From Pyxicephalus adspersus (lineage: Eukaryota; Chordata; Amphibia; Anura; Pyxicephalidae), in the NCBI RefSeq assembly GCF_032062135.1, contig NC_092860.1:131892947-131956946 (forward strand): a stretch of 64,000 bases of DNA, written 5' to 3'. The stretch's first letter is position 1, and each line of letters opens with the position of its first letter. Below the pieces are notes generated by a model, which worked only from the letters and a program-made list of their open reading frames with translations, was not told the origin of the DNA and did no database searches. The position numbers were made by a program, and so were the translations under genes. Positions 23,150-35,639 of this stretch are shown piece by piece.

Positions 23150-23412
23150 AGCCACACAAATCCAGGTATAATATAGGAGCACTCAAAAGCCATCTTTTCA
23201 AACTTGCCTACCTGTCTCACTACTTACCACCATTCCATATCTCCCCTCCCATAGTGTGCTACTTTTCTCATCTATTAAATTGTAAGCTTTTCTGGGCAGG
23301 GGCCTCTCCTCCTTTTGTGTCACTGTCTGTATCTGTCTGTCATTTGCAACCCCTATTTAATGTACAGCTCTGCTTAATACATTGGCGCTATATAAATACT
23401 GTTTATTATTAA
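23150..23412 (+). repeat. L2-clade LINE 3' fragment
   Basis: It begins in the coding end, where frame ALKSHLFKLAYL matches the C-terminal LKxHLF motif of this group. It continues through a 3' UTR with CTGTCTGTATCTGTCTGTC and ends TTGGCGCTATATAAAT plus a TTATTATTAA tail. It is severely 5'-truncated, as is usual for target-primed insertion. Confidence 0.8.
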
Positions 23413-24785
23413 TGAAAATAAACTTTAGTATCTCACCAACAGAGATATGAAAATATCAGGTGGTTTAATCCAGTATATTCTAAATATTAAAATGAGGGGA
23501 AGCTGATACTTTAATGTAAATCAAGGCTGTTCTCACTGGTTTATTAAATAAGCCTGCGTATATTTATTTTAAAAATCAGATGTCTATATTTTCCATGTTG
23601 GTGAGAAATGGATTCAGTTTTAGCCAAAAAAACTCTACAAAGAGAAAAAAAAGTTTATATTTTTATTTTTGTTACAAATTTATATAGCTCGGTGTTTTCA
23701 CATCTCAACATCAGTACCAAAACAAGTAATTGTACTCCTATAAATTATAAAATAGACAATTCTATATCATAGGGCATTTCCATGGACTAGGAGTGTTTGC
23801 ATTTTCTATTGAAGTAAGCATTGTGTGGCGGTGACATTAATCCCCTGCAATGACATTTGGATAAAATACAGAAAAAATTAGGTTACACTCTGCTGGTTAT
23901 ATAACAAGATGAAAGATTCATGAGCTGGCATTTTGCTGAACACATATCAGCTTTAGTATCAGGTATTGATAAGGCCACAAGATCATTTTTGCATTCTGTG
24001 AATGAAATACAATACAGATGAATGTAAGGAACTCAGTTATAAAAAAGGAAACTTGTATTGGTAGCTATATAAACTTTAGCCAACACAATGCACAATGAAG
24101 GGTTGTGTATCTATAAAATGATTGTTATATGGTAGGAAATGCAGTGGTTAGTTTTACCTTCCAAAAAACAAAAGGTGTTCTCTGGTTAGGTAATTCGGCC
24201 TATAGTGCCCGGAAAATCTATCTAGTCTTTTAGATGGGTTAACGCATGTATGATAATGCTGATTATGTTGTGTTTTAAGTTTATTCTGCTAATATTTTAT
24301 GCTCCTCGGTTCATCTCTCATCAACATGGTTTTGCAATACAGGCAGATCATGGCTGATGGGAATAGCCTGCTGGGTGAGGTCCATAATTTCCTAAAACAA
24401 AACAGAATCCCACCCAGTGCAGACTGGCTTTGGTAATGCCTACATGTGATCCTGGGCTTTCATGTTTAAACCAACCAAAATTTGAAGAATAAAAAGGTTG
24501 AGTCCTGGACAAAAGGAGTGAAGATGAAAGAGCTAGGTTACAGGGGACGTCCATCAGCCAGCTTATAGGTCAAGAATGTAGAGTGACAGAAGAATAAGCT
24601 CATCAATGTATCCATTATCCAGTCACAGGCTAGAGAACGTCCATGGCTGGCACTGGCTTAGAGGAGTAAAGGATGCAGAAAAATTTCTGCAGGAAACATT
24701 TCCTATTTTACTTCTACTTGGAAACTAGTTGTTCCTCCTGTTTAATAAGTATGAATAATGCACAAATGTTTTATTTTTACCACTT
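23413..24785. other. No gene recognised
   Basis: AT-rich sequence without recognised repeats or coding signal. Confidence 0.5.
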
Positions 24786-24793
24786 CTAGCTAC

Positions 24794-25204
24794 CAAAGGT
24801 TGGAACTGGAGTCACGGGACTTGGACTTGAGTCCGACTTAAGTGACCTAATGAACGACTTGCTTCTCTGCTGACCGCTGAAGGGGGAAGGGAGGAAGACA
24901 CTGAGGCTTCTGTTACACAGCTGAAAATAGGGGGGGGGGGGCTGTGTAACAGAAGTCTCAGTGCCTTCCTCCCTTCCCCCTTCAGCTGTCAGAGGAGAAA
25001 GCTGTGGACTTGGAATGCGATCCTGTGTTCAAGAACAAGATCGGGGCTCTGTTTCTATATGGGGACAAATGGGGATAAATGAAGTGACTTGACGGGACTC
25101 GACTTGGAAGAATTCTTGGTGACCTGAGATTTGACTTCGAACTTAGTGTCAATGACTTGGGACTCAACTTCGACTTGAAGGGTGACAACTTAGTCCAACC
25201 TCTG
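24794..25204. mobile_element. hAT MITE with perfect 8-bp target duplication
   Basis: The ends CAAAGGTTGG and CCAACCTCTG are inverted repeats with one mismatch. CTAGCTAC occurs exactly at 24786-24793 and again at 25205-25212, an 8-bp duplication diagnostic of hAT-type insertion. Both flanks are rich in GACTTG words. The centre is a hairpin: about 60-bp arms at 24862-24921 and 24942-25001, separated by a short loop containing a G12 run (24930-24941). No transposase is present. Confidence 0.88.
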
Positions 25205-25212
25205 CTAGCTAC

Positions 25213-28200
25213 CAGGTGCCACTCCCTAATATACTCATCAGGATGTGGCTATTGGTGAATAGAGTTGAATAACAAGAAGTCAAATTAAACAGACAGCTAA
25301 ATGTGAATGTATATGAACAATTTCAGTTTGATAAAAGCATTCAACAAGTGAGCAGACAATGCATATATTTCCTAAAAGAAACTCAGCATGATTTGCATGG
25401 TTTCCCAAAATTGGCTAATACTAGGCAAAGTAACAATCCTAAAGCCAGAATGTATTTTCCCCACTTGTGCTATATGTGAGTACATGAACCGGTGGATTAG
25501 ATGGTCAGGGACACAATAATGCATTATGTGAAGGTGAAAATCCAATATTAGAAGTGCCAAATATTGTGTTGTGCTCTAATATTGAAGGTAGGCAAGGTAG
25601 GTACAGCCACCTATAACGGGAACCTGTTACTTTACCTTGGATTACTTAAGTACAGGTTCACTTTAAGGATGCTGCAGCAGAAAGAAGAAAACATCCTATC
25701 TTCATTTACACTCATTATGCTGTAACTTGCTGATTTATGTATCTCCTGCTCATCACCAAGATGAAACTATCTTTTAAAAAATAAAAAAAGTTCCATAGCA
25801 CTATGTGCCATCAGAGATTTGAATGTGAAGATTAGATTCAGCATGGGAATCCAGACTGTTCGCACAATCCTGCCAGGTCTCTTGAGTGCTATAACCTCAG
25901 GCATTCCTCAGGCCACACTGTTTAATGGCTCCAATTATTTTCAATAGCAGAGCTGCTCTTAAAGCAACCGCCCAAAATAGGCAGTCACGTGTGCGGCTAT
26001 TATGATAATACTCTACTTATACAACTGAGATTTGTTATAAGCACTTATAGAGCCGCTCGAAGAGCATGCAACAAGACATAAAAATCTGGCAGACTACCAA
26101 AGGAGGCTTTCTTAAGTAAACTTTTTTTTAATTTTTTTTTTTTACTGAGTGACTGCATAAATCATAATGCATCACTTGGCACTAGCAGACTTTTCGCACC
26201 GAAGTATGATTAATGTAGACTGTACTCATATTGTTGCACATGGATACGCTGTTCCAACAAGACATAAACAAACACAACAGAGGGGGGAAAAAAAGGAACT
26301 ACAATGTATTCAATGTGAGACTGGCAGCAAGATCCATCATGTCGTGATTTTGTGTCTGGCAAACAAACTTTACAAGGTGGAGACAAAACACTGAAATTTT
26401 TCATTTTATTTCTTACTGCATTGACAAAAGAAAATTGTGTTCAGTTTTGTGCAGGAGGGTTGATCACACATAAAAAGTGGGGGATGAACCAAATTTGATC
26501 ATGACCGAATTTGTTCATTGATGTTACCCAGGATTCCCAGTGCTTTATAATGCAGCACTGGGGATGAATCATTTAGCAGCGGCAGTACAGCATGCCAACA
26601 TCTGTGACATTGGATCGTTGTCACTGATGTGGACTTACATTGCTAGATATCCTTATATATTATTGGATGATCTATTGGATTTAAGTATGGGTGTATTAGT
26701 AGTTTTTTTATGTTGGTAAGTATTTGTATGTTTTTTTAAGATAGGAATTTTACAGGGTGTATATGTACTCTCATTTTTTATATTTTAACACTTTGTCGTA
26801 ATGGGTAAGAGGTCCTAATATACACCTGTATACTTGGTTGCCCCCAATAAAGGGGACATTTTAGATTGAGCTATAGGCTCCCCTCAAATAATCCCTACAT
26901 GCTTCTTGGGGCATCAGATGTGGGAACAAGTCTTGTCCTTTTACATTTGAATAAGGGTGCTTTGCAAAAGAGGAGATGCTTTGCCATCACAATTAAGGTC
27001 TCCAAATGTTAAAGGACATGTTGCGTGGATTGGTACAACAAAGGAAAGCATTCTCACTGTCATCCATTTCCTGGCCATACAGGCCCCATTCCTGAATTTG
27101 GGTCTGGTTATAATTTAGGGGAACTCCAAACTGTTAGTTTGAATTTTTTTTTTAAATATTGCAGATTTTAGGAAACCTTAAGTATGGTATCCAAATAATT
27201 TTATATGTTATATGTTTTTTCTATATTGCCCATATTGTTCATACTGCTAAAGGAATACACCAAATATTCCATTGATTCATGTCCCCTCAAGCATTACCCT
27301 ACTCCCAATTCCTTTTTTTATCAGTTTGCCTTTCAGTCCCATAAACTTCCATTGCTTATTAGTCCAATACACATTTATACAGAACCGCATCGCATACCCC
27401 TCTCTGCCTGGCCTGCTTCAAACATTTGAATTTCCATGGACCAATTTAAAGAGGGAAGCAGTTTTAAACAAAAGCCTATCAACACAGGCCTTAAAACTCA
27501 TACCTAAAGGGACATTCGTGAAATATAACCTCATGATTGCTGTGAGTTATTTTAGTTTCCACATTCATATTGCTATTTGCTGTTTAGGTTATTGAATAGG
27601 CTGGTAAGTTTTAGAGAGTATTAGTCATTTTTCCAGTGCCAGATTTTTTTTCTGTATGTTATTAAAATGCCCTTTCAGAGCTATGATTAATGATTTCTAC
27701 ATCATTCAGGGTATGACCCTGGTCAGGAAAAAATATGTCCTGAAGGGTTGCAGTAATTTTCATCTTCCTGACATATAATAGTGTTTGCGTAGATTATTTG
27801 TGTGCGTCATTGTCCACTTTCACCATTATAACACACACTGATGCACTTGTCACATTTGATCGGATGTATTGCATTGCTGCTCGTGCAGCTGTTTGATGGT
27901 TAATCTTTCAGTAAGATGTATAACTGGGGTAAATAACTAATTATTTATTTGATTATTTTAAAGTCATTGCAGGGGTTACTACTTGTGTTTGGCAATGAAA
28001 GAACAGAGTTCACATCAGTTTTGCCAAAACTTAGAGCTTCGGTTGTTGTTGTCACAATCTCTGTGCTGAAAGTTCTGACGTATGTAACTTAATTTTTTCA
28101 ACTTGTGAAAAATATGATTTATCTGGATGCTAGCAATGTTCACTGTGATAAAACAAGATATATATTTTTATATAAATATTTATTTCCATGGAAGAAAGCC

Positions 28201-30040
28201 TTAAATTTAAGCGTTTATGGACACATGCCCTAGTGAACCTTTTATTAATTTGCATGTTTCTGCTAATCAATACTTCACATTTTACAGGATACAGTAACAG
28301 CATATGCTTTTAGAAATACAGAATTATAATACAGAATTATCAGTATCAATCATCATTAATATTAATAAGTCGCCCTTTGTACTCCAGTCTATTGTCTTTT
28401 CCCAGGCTATGATGGTGTGATCGGTCTGTTGCAGGCAGAAGGGAAGATTCCCTCATTCTTCTTCTCACAAGTAATAGGACTGTGCACTGTAACTTAGTAG
28501 AAAGTCACAAGGTAAGAGGCTGCAGTGGCCGATCCATGTCAGATATGAAGGAACACTGGGATATTTTTGATTGTATCATCTCAAAGCAAGCTTCTCAGTC
28601 CAGGAAGCAGATGATGATCCTGGTTTAAAATAGCTCCATTCTTCCAACGTGAAAAGCAGATGAAGGTATTGTCAGCTGGAATACTGTGATCTCCAAGCAA
28701 AATTATAGTTGCCAGTGTTACACTAAGGGCCACACATGGGTAATCCTGCTGCTAGCAATACATCACCAATGGTAGAGTCATGAAGGAGATCAATCTACTA
28801 ACCAGGAATTGCACTTTTAGCTGGACTTGAATACTGTAGAACCACAACTGCTAGCAGCAGGGTGATGATATTTCTAGCCTTGCTAGCTTAGAAGTGACTC
28901 CATTGAATCCAGCACCAAGCTTAAATTGCCAGGCCTCAAAATTACCTTAACGTACACAAACAGTAATTATAAAGATATAGCTGAAGCAAGGTCTATTAAA
29001 GCAAGGTATACTAAAAAAATCAACTGTAATCTGCTATACATTAGGTTTATATGTTCTTTGATTAGCCAAATATTACCCCAAGCATGAATGTAATGGATGT
29101 CTATATTAAGGAGTAGCACCTGTTTAGCTAAAGTTGTGGCTGGTAAAAATTATTTATATTTTGTAGCAGATTCTGATGCTGTCGCTGTTAAGTGTATTCT
29201 GATAATAAATATCTAAAGTGATCTTTCTTTGATAGAAAGCACCGTGTTGGTCCGTAACCCAGAAATGTCTTCTACAGTTTTGGGACTTTACATCAACGCT
29301 TTCCTGAGCTCACTGCTTTCTGCAGTTATTAGAAACTCAGCTTGATCACGATTCCCTGTGGAGTGGAGCTTGACCTACCTAAAATTAATGTAACTTTACT
29401 TGATCTGGTCAGTGGAGTTTTTCTGACCTTTTTAATGACCCGACAAACTTCACAATTACAGCAGTGCAGTTCTGTTCTGTATCTTTACTGTAAAAAAACA
29501 ATATGTTGATTCTGCAGTAACATTTTGTGTGCAGGAAGTCTGACTTGGAGAACAAATGCAAAGGAATTCACAACCCTAAATAACTCCACGAGCTTTTGGA
29601 ACATATGTCTATTCTTGTGGACCCATGTTCCTAGCCAAATAAATGTTTTGCTCCCTCGGGTTAGTAAGTAGCAACTATGGGATCAGAAAATTTACATTTA
29701 CGAACACATTCCATTATATAAACATTGATGGCAGTTAAATAAAAGCTTTGCCTTCAGATACACTTAAAAAAAAGTTATCATTAAAATAATAACTCTGATT
29801 AAAAGTTGTCCCTGCAAAGAAGTAAAAAACTACCTCTGCCATTACCTGGTCACTGTGATAGGAAAAGATTAGAATAAGTACTTGTTTATCCTGCTCTCCA
29901 GTGACCAGATGTTCATATTTCACTATAACTTCAAAGTAGTCTAATGTTAACACTATGCAGACTTGTGCAAATTTGTGTGTTGCATCCTCAATGGCTTGTG
30001 TAGAGCAGAGGCAAACTTTTATTCTGTATCTATATTCTGA
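25213..30040. other. No gene recognised (4.8 kb)
   Basis: Mostly unique-looking AT-rich sequence. A sequence ending AGTACAGGTTCACT next to TTAA (about 25650-25667) resembles the end of a TTAA-flanked MITE, but its other end was not found. An inverted 13-bp pair (CCTGCTGCTAGCA / TGCTAGCAGCAGG) flanks about 28748-28860. None of the open frames exceeds 107 codons. Confidence 0.4.
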
Positions 30041-30046
30041 AAATAT

Positions 30047-30675
30047 GATTTTTTATGATCCTTTCTATTGATGTATCTAAGGGACTTGCAGTACAATGAT
30101 TAAGACATGATCTCTGGGTACTAAGTCAGATAATTTTTCTTTGCTGGATGGACAATTCTCTACCAGCTCCATGAATATCACAACCCTTTGTTGTTCTTTC
30201 TCTCTCTCTATGCATTCCTTGCCACATCATAAACAATTCTTCTTTGTTGAATGTTCTGCCTGCTTTCTACTTCTCTTATGATGCCATTGGAAGAGGTGGA
30301 GGATCAAACTCCGGATTGAAGCTGGGTGTTTGGCAAAAAGGTCCCCAGCAGATCAAACAATACATTTGTATGAAGAACCTCATCATGCTTTTCTAGCACG
30401 TTACAGTTTTACCCTTCCCAGTCCATCAAAGCATCCCTGATTTAGAATGCATTTTGTCCAGCCAGCTTGTAACTCTTCAACAAATACCTTAACTCCTTTC
30501 TCTCCTCTTCCTGCAACAATTCCTTTTTCATCATATCATTTCCGAATGCCTACTTTCATCTTAAATCCCCCGCTCTTATCTTTGGATAACTGTCTCATCT
30601 TTAGTGCCAGAAATTCTCACCGTCTGTATTCAAAACAAAACTGGAAGCTCTAGAATACAGTCAATGGTCTTATCT
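30047..30675. repeat. Segment Q, copy 1 (duplicated locally at 33.65 kb)
   Basis: It aligns by eye along its length with 33652-34430, sharing long identical runs such as the stretch around GGAAGAGGTGGAGGATCAAA. Compared with copy 2 it lacks 124 bp at the junction 30350/30351 and about 22 bp near 30420. The origin of the sequence is not recognised. Confidence 0.85.
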
Positions 30676-30679
30676 GTTT

Positions 30680-32835
30680 AACCATAACACCATGCTGTTA
30701 TTATTCTAAGTACTAAACAGTATTTGCACTGCCAGAAATATCTTGCATAGTAAACACCACATTTTTTTCTTTAATAATCCTGTATGTAAAGCACATTTGC
30801 ACATTCATTTAGGCTAAAACAAACACGCGCTTCGCTTACCATCTCTGTCCTTCACAAGTTCCAGATCAGTTGCATGGAAAGTCATAGAAATGTAATGGCT
30901 GGACTAGCATGGGAATCTTTCAGAACAAATCTCATTTACTGAGGGATAATTATACTCATTGTTAGCTTAAACATACTACTCACATTTCTCTTTGTAATTT
31001 GTATTAATGGGGGTGACAGTCAGTAATGAGTTGGAATAATTCTTTCAAGGATATAAATTAAAACTACCTATTATAAAGCAATCAATGTGCTACACCATGA
31101 TAATACATATCTGTAGGGCTCCTTGTCTGTACAAGGAGAATATTAAAGGCAGAAAGTATCTATGGACCCATTATGATCATTCTATAAACTACTGTTAAGA
31201 TTAGAAGGACTGGATGTTTATTGAATAACATCAGAACAGAGAACGCAGAACAAACTCTTGGCAAACTAGTGTGGAAGGAAATCCTACCTAGGCTGCAATA
31301 AATGTTTTGGGTAGCTGAAAGCAAAACAGATCATTTCAGTTTTCTACATTATACTGATAGATATTGATAGCTGAATTATTCCGTTTCATTGGAATTTATA
31401 TTAAACTTGTTGTATTATTTTAGGAAAGTTTTTTACTAATGAGACTAGACAAATACAATTTGCACCACATTGTAGTCCATGACCTTCATCAAGTAACGCC
31501 ATAGCTATATGTATAGTAAAGTAATAATGAAATGCTGATTTCCAGAAGTAGACTAGAGATCCACTGCACTTTGCTAGGACATCTCTGAAAGAGAATGGTC
31601 ACTACTTAACAATCCCATCTGTAGGACCTTTTCGATTTCTGCCAGCACTTATTACAACCATTATATTTGCCATAGTTAAACTTTTATGAAATGAGACCTA
31701 TGTTTCCTTATAATGTCTTTTCTTCCTCTGTTTAAAGGGTTATTCTTGTGTTTTATGGATAAAGCATTAGTATTTATTTCCATTGATAGGAAGTCATCCC
31801 ATCTCATGGCATCTGCTGTAAAATGATCTCCCAGAAAGAACCAGAATTAAAAATGCTAATGAAGAACTTAGTACTTGAATCCAGATGTTGTCAGCTGGAA
31901 ATCTGTGAATATGTGACAATTGTATATACTGTAAATGGACTGTCTTTAGTTTCAACAGTAAGTAATATAACAGTAAATAATATAATGAACACATTACTTT
32001 TTATTTGCCAAGGAAGTGTGAATTCAATACTGACTACAATGTCTGACTACTGCCTTTTTAAAGGAACACTCCTTGAGATTTATAAAGGAAGCTCTACCTA
32101 CCAACTCAGTAGTCAATGTATTTCCCCAGTCCACGCCAGCCTCTGTTTTTAGCATTGTAGTGATCTGCAAAGCTCCACTGAAGGCTCCTTGCTCATTCTA
32201 TCTAAGAGAGAACTTAATTCTTCATGCAGTGAATATATACTGGGTGAATGGTTTAGATAGAAGTGAATTGGATTTGTAAGGCAACTAGCATTTTCACACA
32301 TAGAGGTCAGCAAAAGCAGGATTTATATTTCTTCCATGTATTTACCTTTAAAGAATATTTAAATTTATAGTCTCATACAGTGACTGGGAAAACCCCTTTT
32401 ATGATTTATTGGAACAACGATGCATTATTATCAGCTTTAATTACATTCATGCTTTTTGAGTTTCTCTAATCATTTATAAAATGTTAGTGCTGCCAGTTAA
32501 ACAGATGCATGGAATACATTAAGGCTCAAATAACGGGGTGTGGGGAGCATTTGCTAATTCATGATGTGGGGCAAGATTTAAGTAGTACCATCATGATACC
32601 TTGACCTATGAGAGAACAATATAATACCTGATATTAACAGTATATCTAACTGCATTCATTCTAAATCAGTTTCAACTGAACGTAGAAGCAGCTGGCAGTT
32701 CTTGAATGAGAATCTCAACAAGCAAATGGATAGAAATTAAAAAATGGGGTTCTGCCTGGCACAGAAATAAATCCAGAAAAGTAAAATGAGTAGCTAATAG
32801 TAGCTGATCCCAACCACAACAAGCTTTGATGAAAG
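30680..32835. other. No gene recognised
   Basis: AT-rich sequence. The plus-strand frame at 31823-32152 (109 codons) has no recognisable domain and is judged to be chance. Confidence 0.45.
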
Positions 32836-32837
32836 TT

Positions 32838-33625
32838 TTGAAGCTACTTTTATAACAGCTGATCATCAATAGGGATGAGCCAGAGGCATTCTCGCAAAAA
32901 TTTCCTCGAACTTCCAATGATTCCGCGAAAAGTCAGCAAACCGATTCTGCGAAACCATTGGAAGAGGAAATTAAAACAGGAGGATTCCCAGAGCCGCATT
33001 CAGCCCTAGGAATCCTCCTGTTTGCGATCCCCGGGGCACTAGAGGTTAATTAACCTCTAGTGCCGTGGGGATTGCACACTATTCTCAATAAATGCAGCCA
33101 CAGCTGCAATCCTTGAGAATATGCCCGGCAAAGGAGAACCTCTTGTCATTGTTATATAAGTATCTCTTACAAATGATACATTTGTTAAAGATACAAAAGT
33201 ATCACTTTTAAGAGATACTTATATTACAATGTCAGGAGGTTCTCCTGTGCTGGGCATCTTCTCAATGATTGCAGCTGTGGCTGAATTCATTGAGAAGAGT
33301 GTGCGATCCCCGGAGCACTTGAGGTTAATTAACCTCTAGTGCCCGGGGAACGCAGAGGATTTCCAGAGCTGCATGATGCAGCCTTGGAAATCTCGACCTC
33401 TGGATGAATTAAAAGGCCGTTCTCGCTTACATTTTCGATAAGTGAGAAAGGCCTGAATCGCCACGAGATCGAATGTAATATTCTCCCTCGCTCTTCCCTA
33501 ATCATCAACAATCAAATTAATAAAGTCATTAATCTTTGCTCTGCTGTACCATTGAATTTCTGGGTTGAATGTTAGGAATTTCCTTCTCTGATAAAAGAGT
33601 TTTTTCAAATGATGCACCTCTGTAT
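32838..33625. repeat. Segment P, copy 1, interrupted by a hAT element
   Basis: The sequences at 32838-32869 and 33501-33625 together match the continuous segment 34515-34665. The hAT element at 32870-33500 splits it. On the minus strand both copies contain a frame with NPEI[D/Q]WY and AK[L/I]NDFIN, which loosely resembles the region after the protease in Ty3-type retrotransposons. That resemblance is weak. Confidence 0.8.
32870..33500 (-). mobile_element. hAT foldback element with perfect 8-bp target duplication
   Basis: The element is 631 bp, begins TAGGGATGAGC and ends GCTCTTCCCTA. ATCATCAA is present exactly on both sides (32862-32869 and 33501-33508). The related segment at 34515-34665 shows the uninterrupted site. 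Inside, arms at about 33023-33169 and 33209-33352 are inverted copies. Each arm carries a palindrome centred on GGTTAATTAACC; the left one (33035-33064) is perfect over 30 bp. It belongs to the family of 1469-1931 and 53629-53857 and encodes no protein. Confidence 0.92.
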
Positions 33626-33651
33626 CTGTTTTCCATAAATAGAAAATAATG

Positions 33652-34430
33652 TGATTTTTTATGATCCTTTCTATTGATGTGTAGCTGTGTCTATAAGACT
33701 TGCAATGCAATGATTGACATGATCTCTGGGTACTAGGTCAGATTGCATTTCTTTGTTGGATGGACAATTCTCTACCAGCTCCATGAATATCACAACCCTT
33801 TTTTTCTCTCTCTCTCTATGCATTTCTTGCCACATCATAAACAATTCTTCTTCTTCCTTGAAGGTCCTGCCTGCTTTCTACTTCTCTTATGATGCCATTG
33901 GAAGAGGTGGAGGATCAAACTCCGGATTGAAGCTGGGTGTTTGGCAAAAAGGTCCCCAGCAACCATTTCATCTTTGAGCAGCCCTGTTTCCAATAAATGG
34001 AGTCGTACTGCTACAATTTACTGGGAACAGCAATAGGGGAGGAAAAGTAAGATTTCTGGACAAAGGCCACATTCAAAGCAACAGCGATCAAACAATACAT
34101 TTGTATGAAGAACCTCATCATGCTTTTCTAGCACGTTACAGTTTTACCCTTTCCAGCACTGACATTCCCCCACCCCCAGTCCATCAAAGCATCCCTGATT
34201 TCGAATGTATTTGTGTCCAGCCAGCTAGTGACTCTTCAACAAAAACCTTAACTCCTTTCTTTCCTCTCCCTGCAACAATTCCTTTTTCATCATATCATTT
34301 CCCACTGCCTACTTTCATCTTAAATCCCCCGATCTTATCTTTGGATGTCTGTCTCATCTTTATTGCCAGGATTCTTCACTGTCTGTACAAAACTGGAAAC
34401 TCTAGAATACAGTCAATGGTATTATCTGAG
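33652..34430. repeat. Segment Q, copy 2
   Basis: Second copy of the Q segment. It includes 33962-34085 (124 bp), which copy 1 lacks. The extra piece does not have GT...AG borders, so a deletion in copy 1 is more likely than an intron here. The 145-codon plus-strand frame at 34101-34538 is not shared intact by copy 1 and is not considered a gene. Confidence 0.85.
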
Positions 34431-34514
34431 GTCTCTAAACACAAAAATAACCTCATATGCTATGGGGAGGACGTTCATCATTGGCCACATCGATCCAATA
34501 ATGGACAAAAAAGT

Positions 34515-34665
34515 AGAGTTTTGAAGCCACTTTTATAACAGCTGATGTTCAACAATGTTAATAAAATCATTGAGCTTTGCTTTGCAGTACCAATCAATTT
34601 CTGGGTTGTATGTTAAGAATTTCCATGTCTGATGAAAGATTTTTTTTTTTAAATGATGCACCTCA
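34515..34665. repeat. Segment P, copy 2 (empty hAT site)
   Basis: It matches the flanks of the hAT element at 32870-33500 but reads straight through at the insertion point (GCTGATGTTCAACAATG against GCTGATCATCAA on the filled allele side). With P1 and Q2 it implies an old duplication with a period of about 1.04 kb once the hAT is removed. Confidence 0.85.
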
Positions 34666-34689
34666 TGCAGATTTTATTGCAGTTATGTA

Positions 34690-35635
34690 GACCCTCTCAT
34701 ATATTCTGTATTTTGAAGAATAAAATCTACTCATACTCATCCAGGTAACACAAAGTGCCTACTCTTATCTTGTCTAATGGGACCTTACTGGAATTGATTG
34801 ACAAAGTCCCCAACTATAGGATTAAACAACAGCAAATATAACATCAAAAGCAAAGAATTATACTTCCACAGTGAAAATCTTTTGCCATGGGAGGAGTCTT
34901 AGCAAATAATTGACCTAAATAACACTTTTTTTTTCCAACAAGCAACCTTTAACTGACTGGACGGGGCTGAACATGTTTAGTAGTTTTTACTACTAGTTGT
35001 TCAATTTATATAACCACATTTTCCAATTTTGGTGACTTCAACTAATTTCAATAGGAATTTCTGGTCTGCCAACATGTCTTCTGTTCTTGTACAACCAAAT
35101 TCTACTTTGCTATGGTTGTGTTGTTATTCTTCTTTTTTTAGGATGTGTTGCAAGTTTGTTTTCTTCTCATGTTATACCCACACTTTTTCATTTCCCCCTG
35201 CATTTCACTAATATTTTTCAGTTAGGGCTAATTTAATTCTTTTTTGGAGAACGATTTTTCTCAACAACAGTTGTCCCTCCTAGAAACAATTATATTATGA
35301 ATAAAATCAGTTAAGGAAAACGGGATTAGCCTCAAGTATTAATGGTTAGAGAATTAGTGGAACCCATGGGATGGGTAGGTTAATTAGATGGATAATGAAA
35401 GGAGCTGGTAGTGGTAGTACAATGTTGTTATTATTGATTTGTTGTGGATCACTACATTTTTTTGAGATGAATATGTTTGTTTGATGTGTCTGCGAGATAG
35501 AATGAAAATTATTAAAGAAGTTGAAACCTAAAAACTATTACACCAAATATGTTACCTACAAAGAGAATGTGTAGGGTATAGATAATTGTTACCCGGAAAT
35601 CTTTTATGGAAAAAAGGGTTATTGGAGATCCTGAA
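34690..35635. other. No gene recognised
   Basis: AT-rich sequence. It could be the 5' part of the degenerate LINE that follows, but no motif supports that. Confidence 0.4.
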
Positions 35636-35639
35636 GACA

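Noticed and set aside
22771..23220. 149-codon minus-strand open frame
   Set aside because: It overlaps the antisense of an L2 LINE tail and shows no recognisable protein features.
29230..29350. Open frame after a TTTGATAG acceptor-like site
   Set aside because: The acceptor is weak, no donor is present and no protein is recognised; likely chance.
33962..34085. Retained intron hypothesis for the 124-bp difference between the Q copies
   Set aside because: The borders are not GT...AG or GC...AG; a deletion in Q1 explains it better.
34101..34538. 145-codon plus-strand frame in segment Q2
   Set aside because: The paralogous Q1 copy does not keep the frame intact, which argues against coding constraint.
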